This document shows positions 8,995 through 16,841 of a DNA stretch of 34,725 nt, piece by piece. The DNA is from DAOOOU01 sp964435635 (GTDB lineage Bacteria > Bacillota_I > Bacilli_A > RF39 > UBA660). The stretch spans positions 1-34,725 of the forward strand of contig CAYSZU010000006.1 in the NCBI GenBank assembly GCA_964435635.1, in the 5' to 3' direction. How positions within the stretch are numbered: position 1 is the stretch's first letter; each line of letters opens with the position of its first letter. The notes under the pieces are model-generated. The model was not told the origin of the DNA. It saw only the letters and a program-made list of their open reading frames with translations, and ran no database searches. Made by a program: the position numbers and the translations under genes.

Positions 8995-9023
8995 ATTATA
9001 AAAAAAATAGACTAAAAAGTCTA
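8995..9023 (-). promoter_or_regulatory. Promoter of the queA-tgt unit, embedded in the upstream terminator
   Basis: Minus-strand TAGACT (9023-9018), 17-base spacer, TATAAT (9000-8995). The -35 lies in the arm of the rnfD terminator hairpin, so the same bases end one unit and start the next. Confidence 0.6.
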
Positions 9024-9024
9024 T
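9001..9024 (-). terminator. Intrinsic terminator after rnfC-rnfD
   Basis: Minus-strand hairpin ATAGACT-tttt-AGTCTAT followed by seven T, overlapping the end of the rnfD-like frame. It separates rnfC-rnfD from queA. Confidence 0.8.
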
Positions 9025-9950
9025 CTTTTTAACTTTTTATTACTAATTAAATCAAAGAGGTTTGAACTACAAGACATAATTAAGACCGTTAAATATAAAC
9101 CTTCATGAGCAGAAAAGTATAATGAAGCAACTGCTCCGATTATTCCAATTGTTAAACCAAAAAGGATTTTACCGTTTTTGGTATATGGACTAAACATTGG
9201 TAAAGAAGCAATTACAATACTAAGAAAAAATAGTTCGCTTTTAATTATATTACTAATTAATGAAAAATCTTTTGTAATTAAGATTAATAAAAAATTAGTA
9301 ATTGTAAAACTAGCGATAATTGTTAAGGGAATTGATCTTTTGTAAATACTTGTTGTAGATAAGATGATTAAAATTAAGATTAATAAGATTATATTAGTTG
9401 CACCAAGACTACCAGATGCTTTACCAATGATCAAATCAAAGAAATTGAAAGAAAAAGTTTTTGTTTTTTCATAAAGATTTAAATAAGAATAATTATTAAT
9501 AATTAGCAGGCCAAACGCACCAATTAACCTAGAAGCGGCGATAATATTTAAACGGGGGCAAAAAGATAAGTACTTATAAAAAAGTAATCCGCTTGTAATT
9601 ATAATGATTAAAAAGAAAATATTTAAGTTAATTGAACTTGTTAAACCAATTAATGCCCCAAAAAGAGGAAGAAAAGAATTACCACTGAAGTTTATTATGA
9701 TCTTTTTTTTATTTTGCATAAAGACTTTATCTATAATTTCAAGACTATAACCGATAATTAAACCAAGGATTGGAATAATTATTGGTTTAAATAAACCAAA
9801 TAAACCAACTAAATCATTATTATATAATACTATCCCGTTTTTATAGAAGCTAAACATCGTAAGAACTAAAATAACTAAATAATAGTTCATGATAACTTTA
9901 TTAGTTGTTATTTGATGATGGATGAATGGTGCTATTTTATTTTTCATCAT
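9021..9950 (-). CDS. RnfD/NqrB-like membrane subunit
   Basis: Polytopic protein of 309 residues with about nine to ten hydrophobic segments and no large soluble domain. The N-terminal APFIHHQITTNKVIMNYYLV and the loop IIGKASGSLGATN (compare G..GGxxGETS in RnfD/NqrB) place it in the RnfD/NqrB family. In that family it carries covalent FMN and works in ion-coupled electron transfer. The S/T-G-A-T attachment motif expected in the middle of the protein is not evident, so flavin attachment is doubtful. The start overlaps the rnfC end by 14 bases (SD AGGGGAGAT). No other Rnf subunits are in the window. Confidence 0.75.
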   Translation of the reverse strand: MMKNKIAPFIHHQITTNKVIMNYYLVILVLTMFSFYKNGIVLYNNDLVGLFGLFKPIIIPILGLIIGYSLEIIDKVFMQNKKKIIINFSGNSFLPLFGALIGLTSSINLNIFFLIIIITSGLLFYKYLSFCPRLNIIAASRLIGAFGLLIINNYSYLNLYEKTKTFSFNFFDLIIGKASGSLGATNIILLILILIILSTTSIYKRSIPLTIIASFTITNFLLILITKDFSLISNIIKSELFFLSIVIASLPMFSPYTKNGKILFGLTIGIIGAVASLYFSAHEGLYLTVLIMSCSSNLFDLISNKKLKR

Positions 9951-11121
9951 TATCTCCCCTTTGTTTTAATTTAAGATTAGCTGGGCAAAAATAAGCACAT
10001 AAATTACATTTTAAACAACGATTACTTATGTCTTTTTCGCGGGGATTAAGATTCATTGGACAGACCTCATTACATTTGCCGCAGTTTAAACAAGAGCTTG
10101 TCTGATTATCTACTTTGTAATTAATAATTATTGCTTTAGTTTTATCGCTAATTACATAATTATTAATATTATTGATAATATTTCCTTTCATTACGCCATC
10201 AGCTATATAATCTAGATCGGTTGAGTGTTTAATAGAAAAATCTTTTAATGCATCAACTAATTTAGTGCCGATTTTAACTTTTATTACTTTTGGATCGGAA
10301 ACGGCATTTCCAGTAATAGTAATTATTTTTTCCGTTCCTAAGCGATTTCTTTTTAAGACATTATAGATGTTTAAAATATCTTCAACGTCTAGGATTAATA
10401 GTTTTGAATTATCAACTCCAAGTGTCATAAAATACTTTTCTAAGATTTTATAATCACCGATTGGATATAAATCAGGCATTAGTTTAAGACTAATTTCAGG
10501 ATACATCCCAATAATATTATTATATTTACTAACATTAGTTGAATCATTTGTTTTAATAGTAATAAATGTTTCTTTTAAGTTAAAACAAATTGCTAAACAG
10601 GAGATTGTATCTAAAATTTCGTTTTCAAAATTATTTAATATCATTGCCTTATTGCATACAAATGGTTCGTTTTCTAAACCGTTAACTAAAAGATAATCAA
10701 TTCCTTCAAGGCGCTCAATTTTTTTAATCAGCATATTATTATTTCGATTATCGGTAATTTGAAAATTTTTAATTAATTCAAGAATCTCACTAGAGCTTAA
10801 TTTAGTAATATCTTTTCGGGCTGGTTTCTTGTTTCTAATTAATTCTTTAAAATCGTTTTCAATAATTATTCCTTTTACTTGTTGATTATTATCAATGGTA
10901 ATTAAAGATGTACCTACTACCTGGCCAGAAATTGGTGAAGCAATTAGGCGTTCTTTGTTTTCTAAAAGAGCTTGATTTTTATAAACTTTGTCTTTATTTT
11001 TGACAAAAATTTTTGAATGGGCAATAACAGGAATATAAAGATAATCAGGGCTTAGAAAATCACCTAATTTGCTGGCTACTTTTATATTATCAGTCGTTAA
11101 AATTTTTTGACATCTATTCAT
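9937..11121 (-). CDS. RnfC-like iron-sulfur protein
   Basis: 394 residues from ATG 11121 (SD AGGTGAT; GTG 11130 and ATG 11127 are in-frame alternatives). Domains: N-terminal RnfC barrel-sandwich region (ASPISGQVVG), a middle region with VNGLENEP where RnfC has NGAECEP, an SLBB-like stretch (TITGNAVSDPKVIKVKIGT), and two C-terminal 4Fe-4S motifs, CLNCGKCNEVCP and CLKCNLCAYFCP. The glycine-rich GxGGxGFP loop that binds NADH/FMN in RnfC is not found; that part is replaced by a polar stretch. It probably works as a pair with the overlapping rnfD-like gene; the electron donor is unknown. Confidence 0.8.
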   Translation of the reverse strand: MNRCQKILTTDNIKVASKLGDFLSPDYLYIPVIAHSKIFVKNKDKVYKNQALLENKERLIASPISGQVVGTSLITIDNNQQVKGIIIENDFKELIRNKKPARKDITKLSSSEILELIKNFQITDNRNNNMLIKKIERLEGIDYLLVNGLENEPFVCNKAMILNNFENEILDTISCLAICFNLKETFITIKTNDSTNVSKYNNIIGMYPEISLKLMPDLYPIGDYKILEKYFMTLGVDNSKLLILDVEDILNIYNVLKRNRLGTEKIITITGNAVSDPKVIKVKIGTKLVDALKDFSIKHSTDLDYIADGVMKGNIINNINNYVISDKTKAIIINYKVDNQTSSCLNCGKCNEVCPMNLNPREKDISNRCLKCNLCAYFCPANLKLKQRGDNDEK

Positions 11122-11168
11122 GCGCATCACCTATCATAATTTAGTATACAATAAATAGCTAATTTTTT

Positions 11169-12929
11169 CTATTTATTATTAGCTAAATATTTTCTTAGGT
11201 TATTAATAATCTTTTCGGGAAGATATTTTTTTAGTTCTTCATCGCTGCTTTCCTTAATTTTTTTAACACTGCCAAATTTTTTCAATAATATTTGTCTTCT
11301 TTTAAAACCAATCCCGGGAATATTTTCCAAGACACTGGCAATACTTCCTTTACTTTTAATCTGACGATGAAAAGAAATAGTATAGCGATGAACTTCATCT
11401 TGAATGCTTGAAAGATAAAAAAACAAATCACTCTTTTTGGCAATATCAAAAGATTGGTTATAACAATCAACAAGTTGACTAGTTTGATGATGATCATCTT
11501 TTTTTAAACCATAAACGGGAATTGTTAAATTTAATTGAGTAATTATATCTAACGCCGCATTAATTTGATTTTGACCACCATCAACTAAGATTAAATCAGG
11601 TAGTTCTTTCTTTTCAATTAATAAGCGATAATAGCGGCGGTAAATAACTTCTTTCATTGTATTATAATCATCATTTTTAGCTAAACTAATTTTATACTTA
11701 CGATAATCTTTTCGCATTGGTTGACCATTGTAGTAAACAACCATGGCACTAACAGCATAATCACCAAATAAATTCGAATTATCAAAAATTTCAATTTTCT
11801 TAAGGGTATTAAGATTTAGAAGTAATCTTAATTCTTCATTAGCTTGCCAAGAACGGGCTTCATCTTTTTGTCTAGTTTCAAGGTTGTTTTCTAGATGGTG
11901 TTGAGCATTTTTTTTAGCTAATTCAAGTAACTTATATTTAGTCCCTTTTATTGGGGTAATCACTCTTATTTTAGTAATAGTTGCTAGTAATTCTTTGTTA
12001 AGACTTTGATCAATTAGTAATTCGTTAGGAACTTCATTTTTTGTATAAAACTTAGTTATATATAGTTCTAATTCATCCAAATGATTATCAATTACATTAA
12101 ATATCTTATTTAGATTACCAATAATTTTACCATGTCTTAAAAATAAAATATGGATTGATAAAAGACCATTTTGATAATAGTAACCAATAATATCGCGGTT
12201 AACAAAATCTTTTAATTCAACTTTTTGTTGAATATGTAATACTTTTAAGTATTCTAAATCTTTCTTAAGTTCACTAGCAGCTTCATAATTTAGATTATTA
12301 CTTTGAGTAATCATTTTATTATTAAGTTCATTAATAACTTTTTCATCATTGCCTTTTAAGAAAGCTAAAATATCATTTTCCATTATTTGGATTTTAGCTT
12401 GATCAATCTTCTTTTGACAATAACCTAAACATTCATTGATATGATAAAATAAGCAGACTTCACGAGGATTACCAGAACATTTTTTTAAGGGATATAAACG
12501 GTTAATAACATTTACTATTTGACGAGCTGCATAAGCATTAGGATAAGGTCCAAATAATAATTTATGTTCATTTTTTTTAATAGTTAAATAACGGGATATT
12601 TTTAAACGAGGGTATGGTTTTTTAATATATTCAATATAAGGGTAACTTTTATCATCCGTTAACATCATATTGTATTTGGGCATATGTTTTTTTATTAAGT
12701 TCAGCTCTAAAACTAAAGCTTCAACTTCGCTATTAGTAATCAAATATTTAATATCAGTAATTTCACTAACTAGTTTAGCAGTCTTACCTTGCTGGGGACG
12801 ATTAAAATAACTCAAAACCCTTTTATGGAGGTCTTTAGCTTTACCAATATAGATAATAACGCCATTCTTATCATACATTTGATATGACCCAGGAAGGCTT
12901 GGAATAAGTAATAATTTATCTTTAAGCAT
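11169..12929 (-). CDS. uvrC: Excinuclease ABC subunit C
   Basis: Makes both incisions in nucleotide excision repair. The 586 residues contain the GIY-YIG nuclease (about 12-90: GSYQMYD...IIYIGKAKDL), four cysteines (CSGNPREVC, CLGYC) matching the reported Fe-S site, the UVR motif that meets UvrB (about 200-235, NYEAASELKKDLEYL) and the RNase-H-like second nuclease (IFDNSNLFG, LPDLILVDGGQ). A C-terminal helix-hairpin-helix follows (IPGIGFKRRQILLKKFGSVK). Start ATG 12929 has GGTGGTGAT upstream. It is divergent from the yigZ-like gene. Normal in all respects. Confidence 0.97.
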   Translation of the reverse strand: MLKDKLLLIPSLPGSYQMYDKNGVIIYIGKAKDLHKRVLSYFNRPQQGKTAKLVSEITDIKYLITNSEVEALVLELNLIKKHMPKYNMMLTDDKSYPYIEYIKKPYPRLKISRYLTIKKNEHKLLFGPYPNAYAARQIVNVINRLYPLKKCSGNPREVCLFYHINECLGYCQKKIDQAKIQIMENDILAFLKGNDEKVINELNNKMITQSNNLNYEAASELKKDLEYLKVLHIQQKVELKDFVNRDIIGYYYQNGLLSIHILFLRHGKIIGNLNKIFNVIDNHLDELELYITKFYTKNEVPNELLIDQSLNKELLATITKIRVITPIKGTKYKLLELAKKNAQHHLENNLETRQKDEARSWQANEELRLLLNLNTLKKIEIFDNSNLFGDYAVSAMVVYYNGQPMRKDYRKYKISLAKNDDYNTMKEVIYRRYYRLLIEKKELPDLILVDGGQNQINAALDIITQLNLTIPVYGLKKDDHHQTSQLVDCYNQSFDIAKKSDLFFYLSSIQDEVHRYTISFHRQIKSKGSIASVLENIPGIGFKRRQILLKKFGSVKKIKESSDEELKKYLPEKIINNLRKYLANNK

Positions 12930-12982
12930 AAGATCACCACCAATAAAAGTATACTATTATTTAGCTTTTATTGCATCTAAAA

Positions 12983-12991
12983 TGATATAAT
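12983..12991 (+). promoter_or_regulatory. Extended -10 promoter of the yigZ-like gene
   Basis: TGATATAAT, 19 bases before the ATG and 11 before the GGAGG. No clear -35. Confidence 0.6.
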
Positions 12992-13010
12992 TAATTCAAA
13001 TGGAGGAATA

Positions 13011-13364
13011 ATGGATTTATTAAATAAAGTTAACTTAACAGTTAAAAAATCAAAGTTTATTGCTTATTATTATCAAGTTAATGATCCTAGTGAGGTAAAA
13101 GAAATAATTAGACAATTAAAAAAAGAACATCCTCAAGCAAAACATTTTCCTTTTGCTTATCAAATCAGTTCGATTGTAAAGAAAAACGATAACAAGGAAC
13201 CATCTTTAACCGCCGGTCTGCCAATTCTAGATGTTATTATAAAACATCATTTAGAAAATAGATTAATTATTGTTGTTCGTTATTTTGGGGGAATAAAACT
13301 TGGCTTAGGGGGATTAATTAGAGCTTATCGTCAAGTTGCTATTGATGTAATAAAAAAAAGTTAA
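13011..13364 (+). CDS. YigZ/IMPACT N-terminal-domain protein, single domain
   Basis: 117 residues, strong GGAGG before the ATG. Family signatures: SKFIAYYYQV, HPQAKHFPFAYQI, EPSLTAGLPILDVI (family norm DGEPSGTAG) and VVRYFGGIKLGLGGLIRAY. Bacterial YigZ proteins are usually about 200 residues, with a second ferredoxin-like domain (DUF1949). Here that domain is missing and the stop codon lies inside the terminator hairpin, so this is a settled short form rather than a recent truncation. The family has a proposed link to ribosome or translation control; role here unknown. Confidence 0.88.
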   Translation: MDLLNKVNLTVKKSKFIAYYYQVNDPSEVKEIIRQLKKEHPQAKHFPFAYQISSIVKKNDNKEPSLTAGLPILDVIIKHHLENRLIIVVRYFGGIKLGLGGLIRAYRQVAIDVIKKS

Positions 13365-13380
13365 TTAATTAACTTTTTTT
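13352..13380. terminator. Bidirectional terminator, yigZ-like / trxA
   Basis: AAAAAAAGTTAA-ttaa-TTAACTTTTTTT: a symmetric hairpin with A-run and T-run serving both convergent genes, overlapping both stop codons. Confidence 0.85.
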
Positions 13381-13670
13381 ATTTCTGTAATAATCCGCTT
13401 AATTTCATCAGCTGCAATAAAGCCCATTTCTTGTTTTACTATTTTGCCGTTATGCATAAAAACTAATGTCGGGATTGACATAACGCCAAACTGGGCAGCA
13501 ATTGCTTGATGAGTATCAACATTAACTTTTAAAATATCTATTTCATTAATCTCTTTTAATACTTCGCCTAACATTTTACAAGGGCCACACCAATCAGCAT
13601 AAAAGTCAACTAACCAGTAGCCTTTACTAATTGTATCTTGAAAATTTTCATCGCCTAATATTTTTAACAT
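13365..13670 (-). CDS. trxA: Thioredoxin
   Basis: Cytosolic dithiol-disulfide oxidoreductase. The 101 residues carry the active site DFYADWCGPCKM (about 26-37) and the cis-proline region VMSIPTLVFMHNGK. The start ATG has AGGAGGAAG upstream. It lies 11 bases downstream of cvpA, probably one unit with it. Confidence 0.95.
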   Translation of the reverse strand: MLKILGDENFQDTISKGYWLVDFYADWCGPCKMLGEVLKEINEIDILKVNVDTHQAIAAQFGVMSIPTLVFMHNGKIVKQEMGFIAADEIKRIITEIKKVN

Positions 13671-13681
13671 CTTTCTTCCTC

Positions 13682-14407
13682 CTAATCTAAATATTTTTTG
13701 ATTTCGGCATCATTTTCATTGATTACTATTTTACCTTTATCAATTAATTGTGATGCCGAAGTTTTAGTAATGGTTTTGTTTTTCAATAAGATTGTTAAAG
13801 CCTTAGTATTAAATTCTAATCGGCTATCAGTATTTTGATAATCTTCTTTTAAATTTATTATTTCTGTTAAATTGTTCTGCGTTTTTTCTACTCCTTTAGA
13901 TAATATTGGAGTTTCATTAAGAATGACTGGTTGATATTTACTGCCATAATCTAAATCATTAATTAAGGCATATTGATTATAAGCAAAAGCTAATATGAAG
14001 ATGAATAAATAGGCAGATAAAGCCCCAACAACGATACCTAGTAATTTTGAAATAAAACCTAAAACAATCGTTGCTTTAAGAATTTTTTCAATGATTCCAG
14101 AAAAGAAAATAATTCCTTTAAAAACAAAATATAAGACTAGAAAAATTAATAAGTATGCAATCGCCTCATATACTAAAATATTTAAAACGCTTACGCCGTT
14201 TAACAATCCTTTAAAATCAAAAAAAGGCAGGTTTGAGTATAATAAAACGGAGATTGGGTTTTTAAGATAATAAGCTACTACAATAGCACCAAAGGTCCCG
14301 ATTAATTTTGCCGCAGTTTTAATGGCGCCTTGTTTGAAGCCAATAATTGCCCCGCAAATTAGGATTAAGAAAATAATAATATCGATAATATAATAATTGC
14401 CAAGCAT
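13682..14407 (-). CDS. CvpA-family membrane protein
   Basis: 241 residues from ATG 14407; an upstream in-frame extension would run across the divergent rnhC promoter and is rejected. Four hydrophobic segments fill about residues 1-155, with the family block ...FKQGAIKTAAKLIGTFGAIV and, later, FISKLLGIVVGAL. A soluble tail of about 90 residues with a basic/acidic C-terminus follows. CvpA proteins are linked to envelope stress and biofilm traits. In many Bacillota cvpA neighbours zapA and rnhC, and here it is divergent from rnhC. Confidence 0.85.
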   Translation of the reverse strand: MLGNYYIIDIIIFLILICGAIIGFKQGAIKTAAKLIGTFGAIVVAYYLKNPISVLLYSNLPFFDFKGLLNGVSVLNILVYEAIAYLLIFLVLYFVFKGIIFFSGIIEKILKATIVLGFISKLLGIVVGALSAYLFIFILAFAYNQYALINDLDYGSKYQPVILNETPILSKGVEKTQNNLTEIINLKEDYQNTDSRLEFNTKALTILLKNKTITKTSASQLIDKGKIVINENDAEIKKYLD

Positions 14408-14469
14408 TTTATCCCAACCTATTCTAGTGTTAATTATATAATAATTTTTCGCAAAGATAAAGTAAAACA

Positions 14470-14478
14470 TGTTATAAT
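14470..14478 (+). promoter_or_regulatory. Extended -10 promoter of rnhC
   Basis: TGTTATAAT, 17 bases before the ATG and just upstream of the GAGGTGA ribosome site, giving a very short leader. Confidence 0.6.
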
Positions 14479-14495
14479 TGCTTCGAGGTGAGAAC

Positions 14496-15419
14496 ATGAC
14501 AATTGTTTTCAAAGTTAGTGACAATGTTAAACAAAAAATGATTAAACACTATCAAACTATTACTCGGGAAAATAAACCCCCCTACTCAGTTTTTCAAGCG
14601 ATTGAAGCTGATACGGTGATTACTTTATATGAGTCAGGAAAAGCAATGTTTCAAGGCATTAGTGCTGATGTTGATGCTAATCTTTGGGTTGATATGGAAA
14701 AACATTTAAATAACCGGGTAATTGACATAAATGACAAAAAAAAGGATAAGACAAAAGATTCTAATCTTTATATGCATGCCATTAGTTCAATTGGTTCTGA
14801 TGAAGTTGGAACGGGTGATTATTTTGGTCCTGTAGTTGTTACTGCGGCCTATGTAGCAAAAAAAGATATTTCATTTATGGAAGATTTAGGTGTTAAAGAT
14901 TCAAAAGTTTTAGATGATGGTAAAATAAAAAAAATTGCCCCTTTATTAATGAAGAAAGTTCCTTATTGTACTTTTATTCTAGATAATACCAAGTATAATG
15001 AATTATATAGTGAAACTTGTAATATGAATAAGATAAAAGCGATTTTACATAATAAAGTTCTAGTTGGGCTGATTAAAAAAGGTCAATATGACTATCAAAA
15101 AATTATCATGGATCAATTTGTTTATCCCAAAAAATATTTTGAACATATTAAAGAAGCAAAAGAAAAAGTTACTAATATTACCTTTGAGACTAAAGCCGAA
15201 AGTAAATATTATAGTGTTGCTGCTGCTTCAATAATAAGTCGTTATCTTTTTTTAAAGGCAATGGCAGAAATGAGTTCGAAATATAAAATTAATATTCCTT
15301 TAGGTGCTAGCAAAATAGTTGATGAAGTTGGGCAAAAACTATGTCAAACATTTGGCAATGATGTATTAACAAAAATAGCTAAATTAAACTTTAAAAACAC
15401 TGATCGCATTATTACTTAA
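14496..15419 (+). CDS. rnhC: Ribonuclease HIII
   Basis: Cleaves RNA in RNA-DNA hybrids. 307 residues from ATG 14496 (GAGGTGA upstream). It has the N-terminal TBP-like substrate-binding domain typical of RNase HIII (about 1-80) and the catalytic core SIGSDEVGTGDYFGPVVV with the D-E pair. IIMDQF and the KAESKYYSVAAASIISRY block with its conserved Glu and Ser follow. Followed by a terminator at 15437-15458. Confidence 0.95.
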   Translation: MTIVFKVSDNVKQKMIKHYQTITRENKPPYSVFQAIEADTVITLYESGKAMFQGISADVDANLWVDMEKHLNNRVIDINDKKKDKTKDSNLYMHAISSIGSDEVGTGDYFGPVVVTAAYVAKKDISFMEDLGVKDSKVLDDGKIKKIAPLLMKKVPYCTFILDNTKYNELYSETCNMNKIKAILHNKVLVGLIKKGQYDYQKIIMDQFVYPKKYFEHIKEAKEKVTNITFETKAESKYYSVAAASIISRYLFLKAMAEMSSKYKINIPLGASKIVDEVGQKLCQTFGNDVLTKIAKLNFKNTDRIIT

Positions 15420-15436
15420 AGCCAAAATCAAGGATT

Positions 15437-15458
15437 AAATAGAGCAAGTCTATTTTTT
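15437..15458 (+). terminator. Intrinsic terminator of rnhC
   Basis: Hairpin AAATAGA-gcaag-TCTATTT followed by TTT, 18 bases after the rnhC stop. Confidence 0.65.
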
Positions 15459-15475
15459 CATTTTGATAAAATTAG

Positions 15476-15577
15476 TTCGGGTATATTATAACTGAAAATT
15501 TATTGCCTAAACAAATGGCTATTTTTAACTTAGCAATGCAGCTTGATGATCTTTTTGAATTAAATAAAAGACTATAA
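15476..15577 (+). pseudogene. Possible zapA relic
   Basis: A 33-codon open stretch without SD or proper start, closed by a stop on each side. It encodes ENLLPKQMAIFNLAMQLDDL followed by FELNKRL. This resembles the C-terminal helix region of ZapA (P-N-L-S-...-A-A-L-N-I-A-D-E-L-F-K-L). ZapA follows rnhC in many Bacillota, so position supports a decayed zapA. The similarity is short and by eye, so this is tentative. Confidence 0.25.
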
Positions 15578-15594
15578 ATTACTAAAAATGACTA

Positions 15595-15603
15595 TGATAT
15601 AAT
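15595..15603 (+). promoter_or_regulatory. Extended -10 promoter for the small gene and ALDH-like gene
   Basis: TGATATAAT, followed by a second TATAAT at 15604-15609; ribosome site GAGGTGAT at 15615-15622. Confidence 0.6.
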
Positions 15604-15626
15604 TATAATAATCCGAGGTGATATAA

Positions 15627-15808
15627 ATGAGCTCAAAAATGAGTCCGGAAGTATTTCAAAGCATTAAAAATAGGCTACTTAGTTTGTTTCGCCAACTAGA
15701 AAAAACCCGAAACAAAATAACCTTAGTGATTATGATAATAACCAAAAAGAAATTTACAACAAAGTGATGCAAATAGAAAATGTATTTGAAGAAGGGAGAA
15801 AATTGTGA
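15627..15808 (+). pseudogene. Small gene broken by a -1 frameshift, upstream of the ALDH-like gene
   Basis: A well-signalled start (extended -10, GAGGTGAT, ATG 15627) opens a frame MSSKMSPEVFQSIKNRLLSL that runs to a TGA at 15765 with an unlikely hydrophobic/basic tail. In the -1 frame the sequence continues as an ordinary polar protein, KQNNLSDYDNNQKEIYNKVM then QIENVFEEGRKL. It ends at TGA 15806-15808, which overlaps the ATG of the next gene (TGATG). The switch fits the A-run at 15700-15705. The intact product would be about 60 residues with no recognised family. It could be a pseudogene, programmed frameshifting or an assembly error. Confidence 0.55.
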
Positions 15809-16809
15809 TGAATCAATTGCAAGAAATAATAACCCAAGCGGTTAAAGCAAAAAGTAGTACTTTAAAAATTAAAAACAAGAGGGAAATAATAACTAAACTT
15901 CAGCAATTATTAATTGATAATATGGCAGCTCTTAAGGCGGCGGTAGCAATTGATGTTAAGAATAATAACGGGCAAATGATTGAACAAGAAGTAATTGAGC
16001 GAATTTTTGCTTATAATTTAGCAGAGGAAGTATTAATTGCTAATCAGCATGAGATGACTTTAACAGAAGATAAATTATTAAACTGGCGCCAGTATACTAG
16101 TTTAGGAATTATTAATATTATCTTTAATGGGTCTTTTTATACTTTACTAGATTTAATAATTAAAGGCATTTTAACCCATAATGTAATGATTTTTACTGAT
16201 GAAGGTTATATGCAAGGAATAAATGGCTTACTAATTGAATTTACCGGTAGTTTATTAGAACAACTAGGCTATGATCGTTATCAAATCCAAATATGTCATA
16301 ATATTGATTTTGAAGAGTTATTTGCTAGCTTTAAAACAATTAATAAAACGATTATTATTGGTGATAGCGATACCCAAATTAAGCATCTTAAAGATTGTCA
16401 AACAGAAACATTGGTAAGTGGTTATAATAATTTTGAAATTTATGTTGATGATGCCAATCATTTAGCCTTTATTGAAAAGATAATGGCCCAAGATTTAAAG
16501 ATCAGCTTATATTTAAAAGATGATTTAGATCTTAAGTTTGCTGAAGCTATTTATGTTAGTGATATTGAAGAAGCAATCACCCAGATCAATTATAATGGTT
16601 CTGGTTATAGTGCAGCAATCTTTGCAACCAATCAAGATACTGTGACTAACTTTATTAGTAATGTTAAAAGTAAAAACATTTTTGTTAATGCTAGTCCTAC
16701 CCTAACCCAACGCCTTGATTTAAACCAACAAGACTTACTATATCTTAAAGAAATTACGATGCCAAACATATATAAGTTTACCGGTGAATCAACAAAAATA
16801 GCAAGTTAA
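15808..16809 (+). CDS. Aldehyde-dehydrogenase/ProA-like pseudoenzyme
   Basis: 333 residues from ATG 15808, which overlaps the upstream small gene by one base. The overall order resembles gamma-glutamyl-phosphate reductase (about 415 residues): a helical N-terminus (AVKAKSSTLKIKNKREIITK), a Rossmann-like middle, and a C-terminal NGSGYSAAIFAT, comparable to GSGHTEAI in ProA, then IFVNASPTLTQRL, comparable to VYVNASTRF. The catalytic cysteine segment is not found: where it is expected the sequence is ETLVSGYNNFEIYVDD. About 80 residues are missing overall. Catalysis is unlikely; a binding or regulatory role, or decay, is possible. Confidence 0.65.
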   Translation: MNQLQEIITQAVKAKSSTLKIKNKREIITKLQQLLIDNMAALKAAVAIDVKNNNGQMIEQEVIERIFAYNLAEEVLIANQHEMTLTEDKLLNWRQYTSLGIINIIFNGSFYTLLDLIIKGILTHNVMIFTDEGYMQGINGLLIEFTGSLLEQLGYDRYQIQICHNIDFEELFASFKTINKTIIIGDSDTQIKHLKDCQTETLVSGYNNFEIYVDDANHLAFIEKIMAQDLKISLYLKDDLDLKFAEAIYVSDIEEAITQINYNGSGYSAAIFATNQDTVTNFISNVKSKNIFVNASPTLTQRLDLNQQDLLYLKEITMPNIYKFTGESTKIAS

Positions 16810-16814
16810 ATATA

Positions 16815-16841
16815 AAGACCACTTAAAAGTGGTCTTATAAT
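16815..16841. terminator. Bidirectional terminator, ALDH-like gene / holA
   Basis: AAGACCAC-ttaaaa-GTGGTCTT with flanking T-rich and A-rich stretches; it overlaps the holA stop. Confidence 0.8.

Noticed and set aside
14470..14524. Longer N-terminus for the cvpA-like gene (start at 14524)
   Set aside because: It would cover the divergent rnhC start and promoter, and CvpA proteins begin with the membrane segment found at 14407.
15700..15706. A-AAA-AAC slippery heptamer for programmed -1 frameshifting
   Set aside because: The heptamer is not in the required register with the zero frame (codons are GAA-AAA-ACC), and no clear downstream pseudoknot was seen; simple indel is preferred, though slippage is not excluded.
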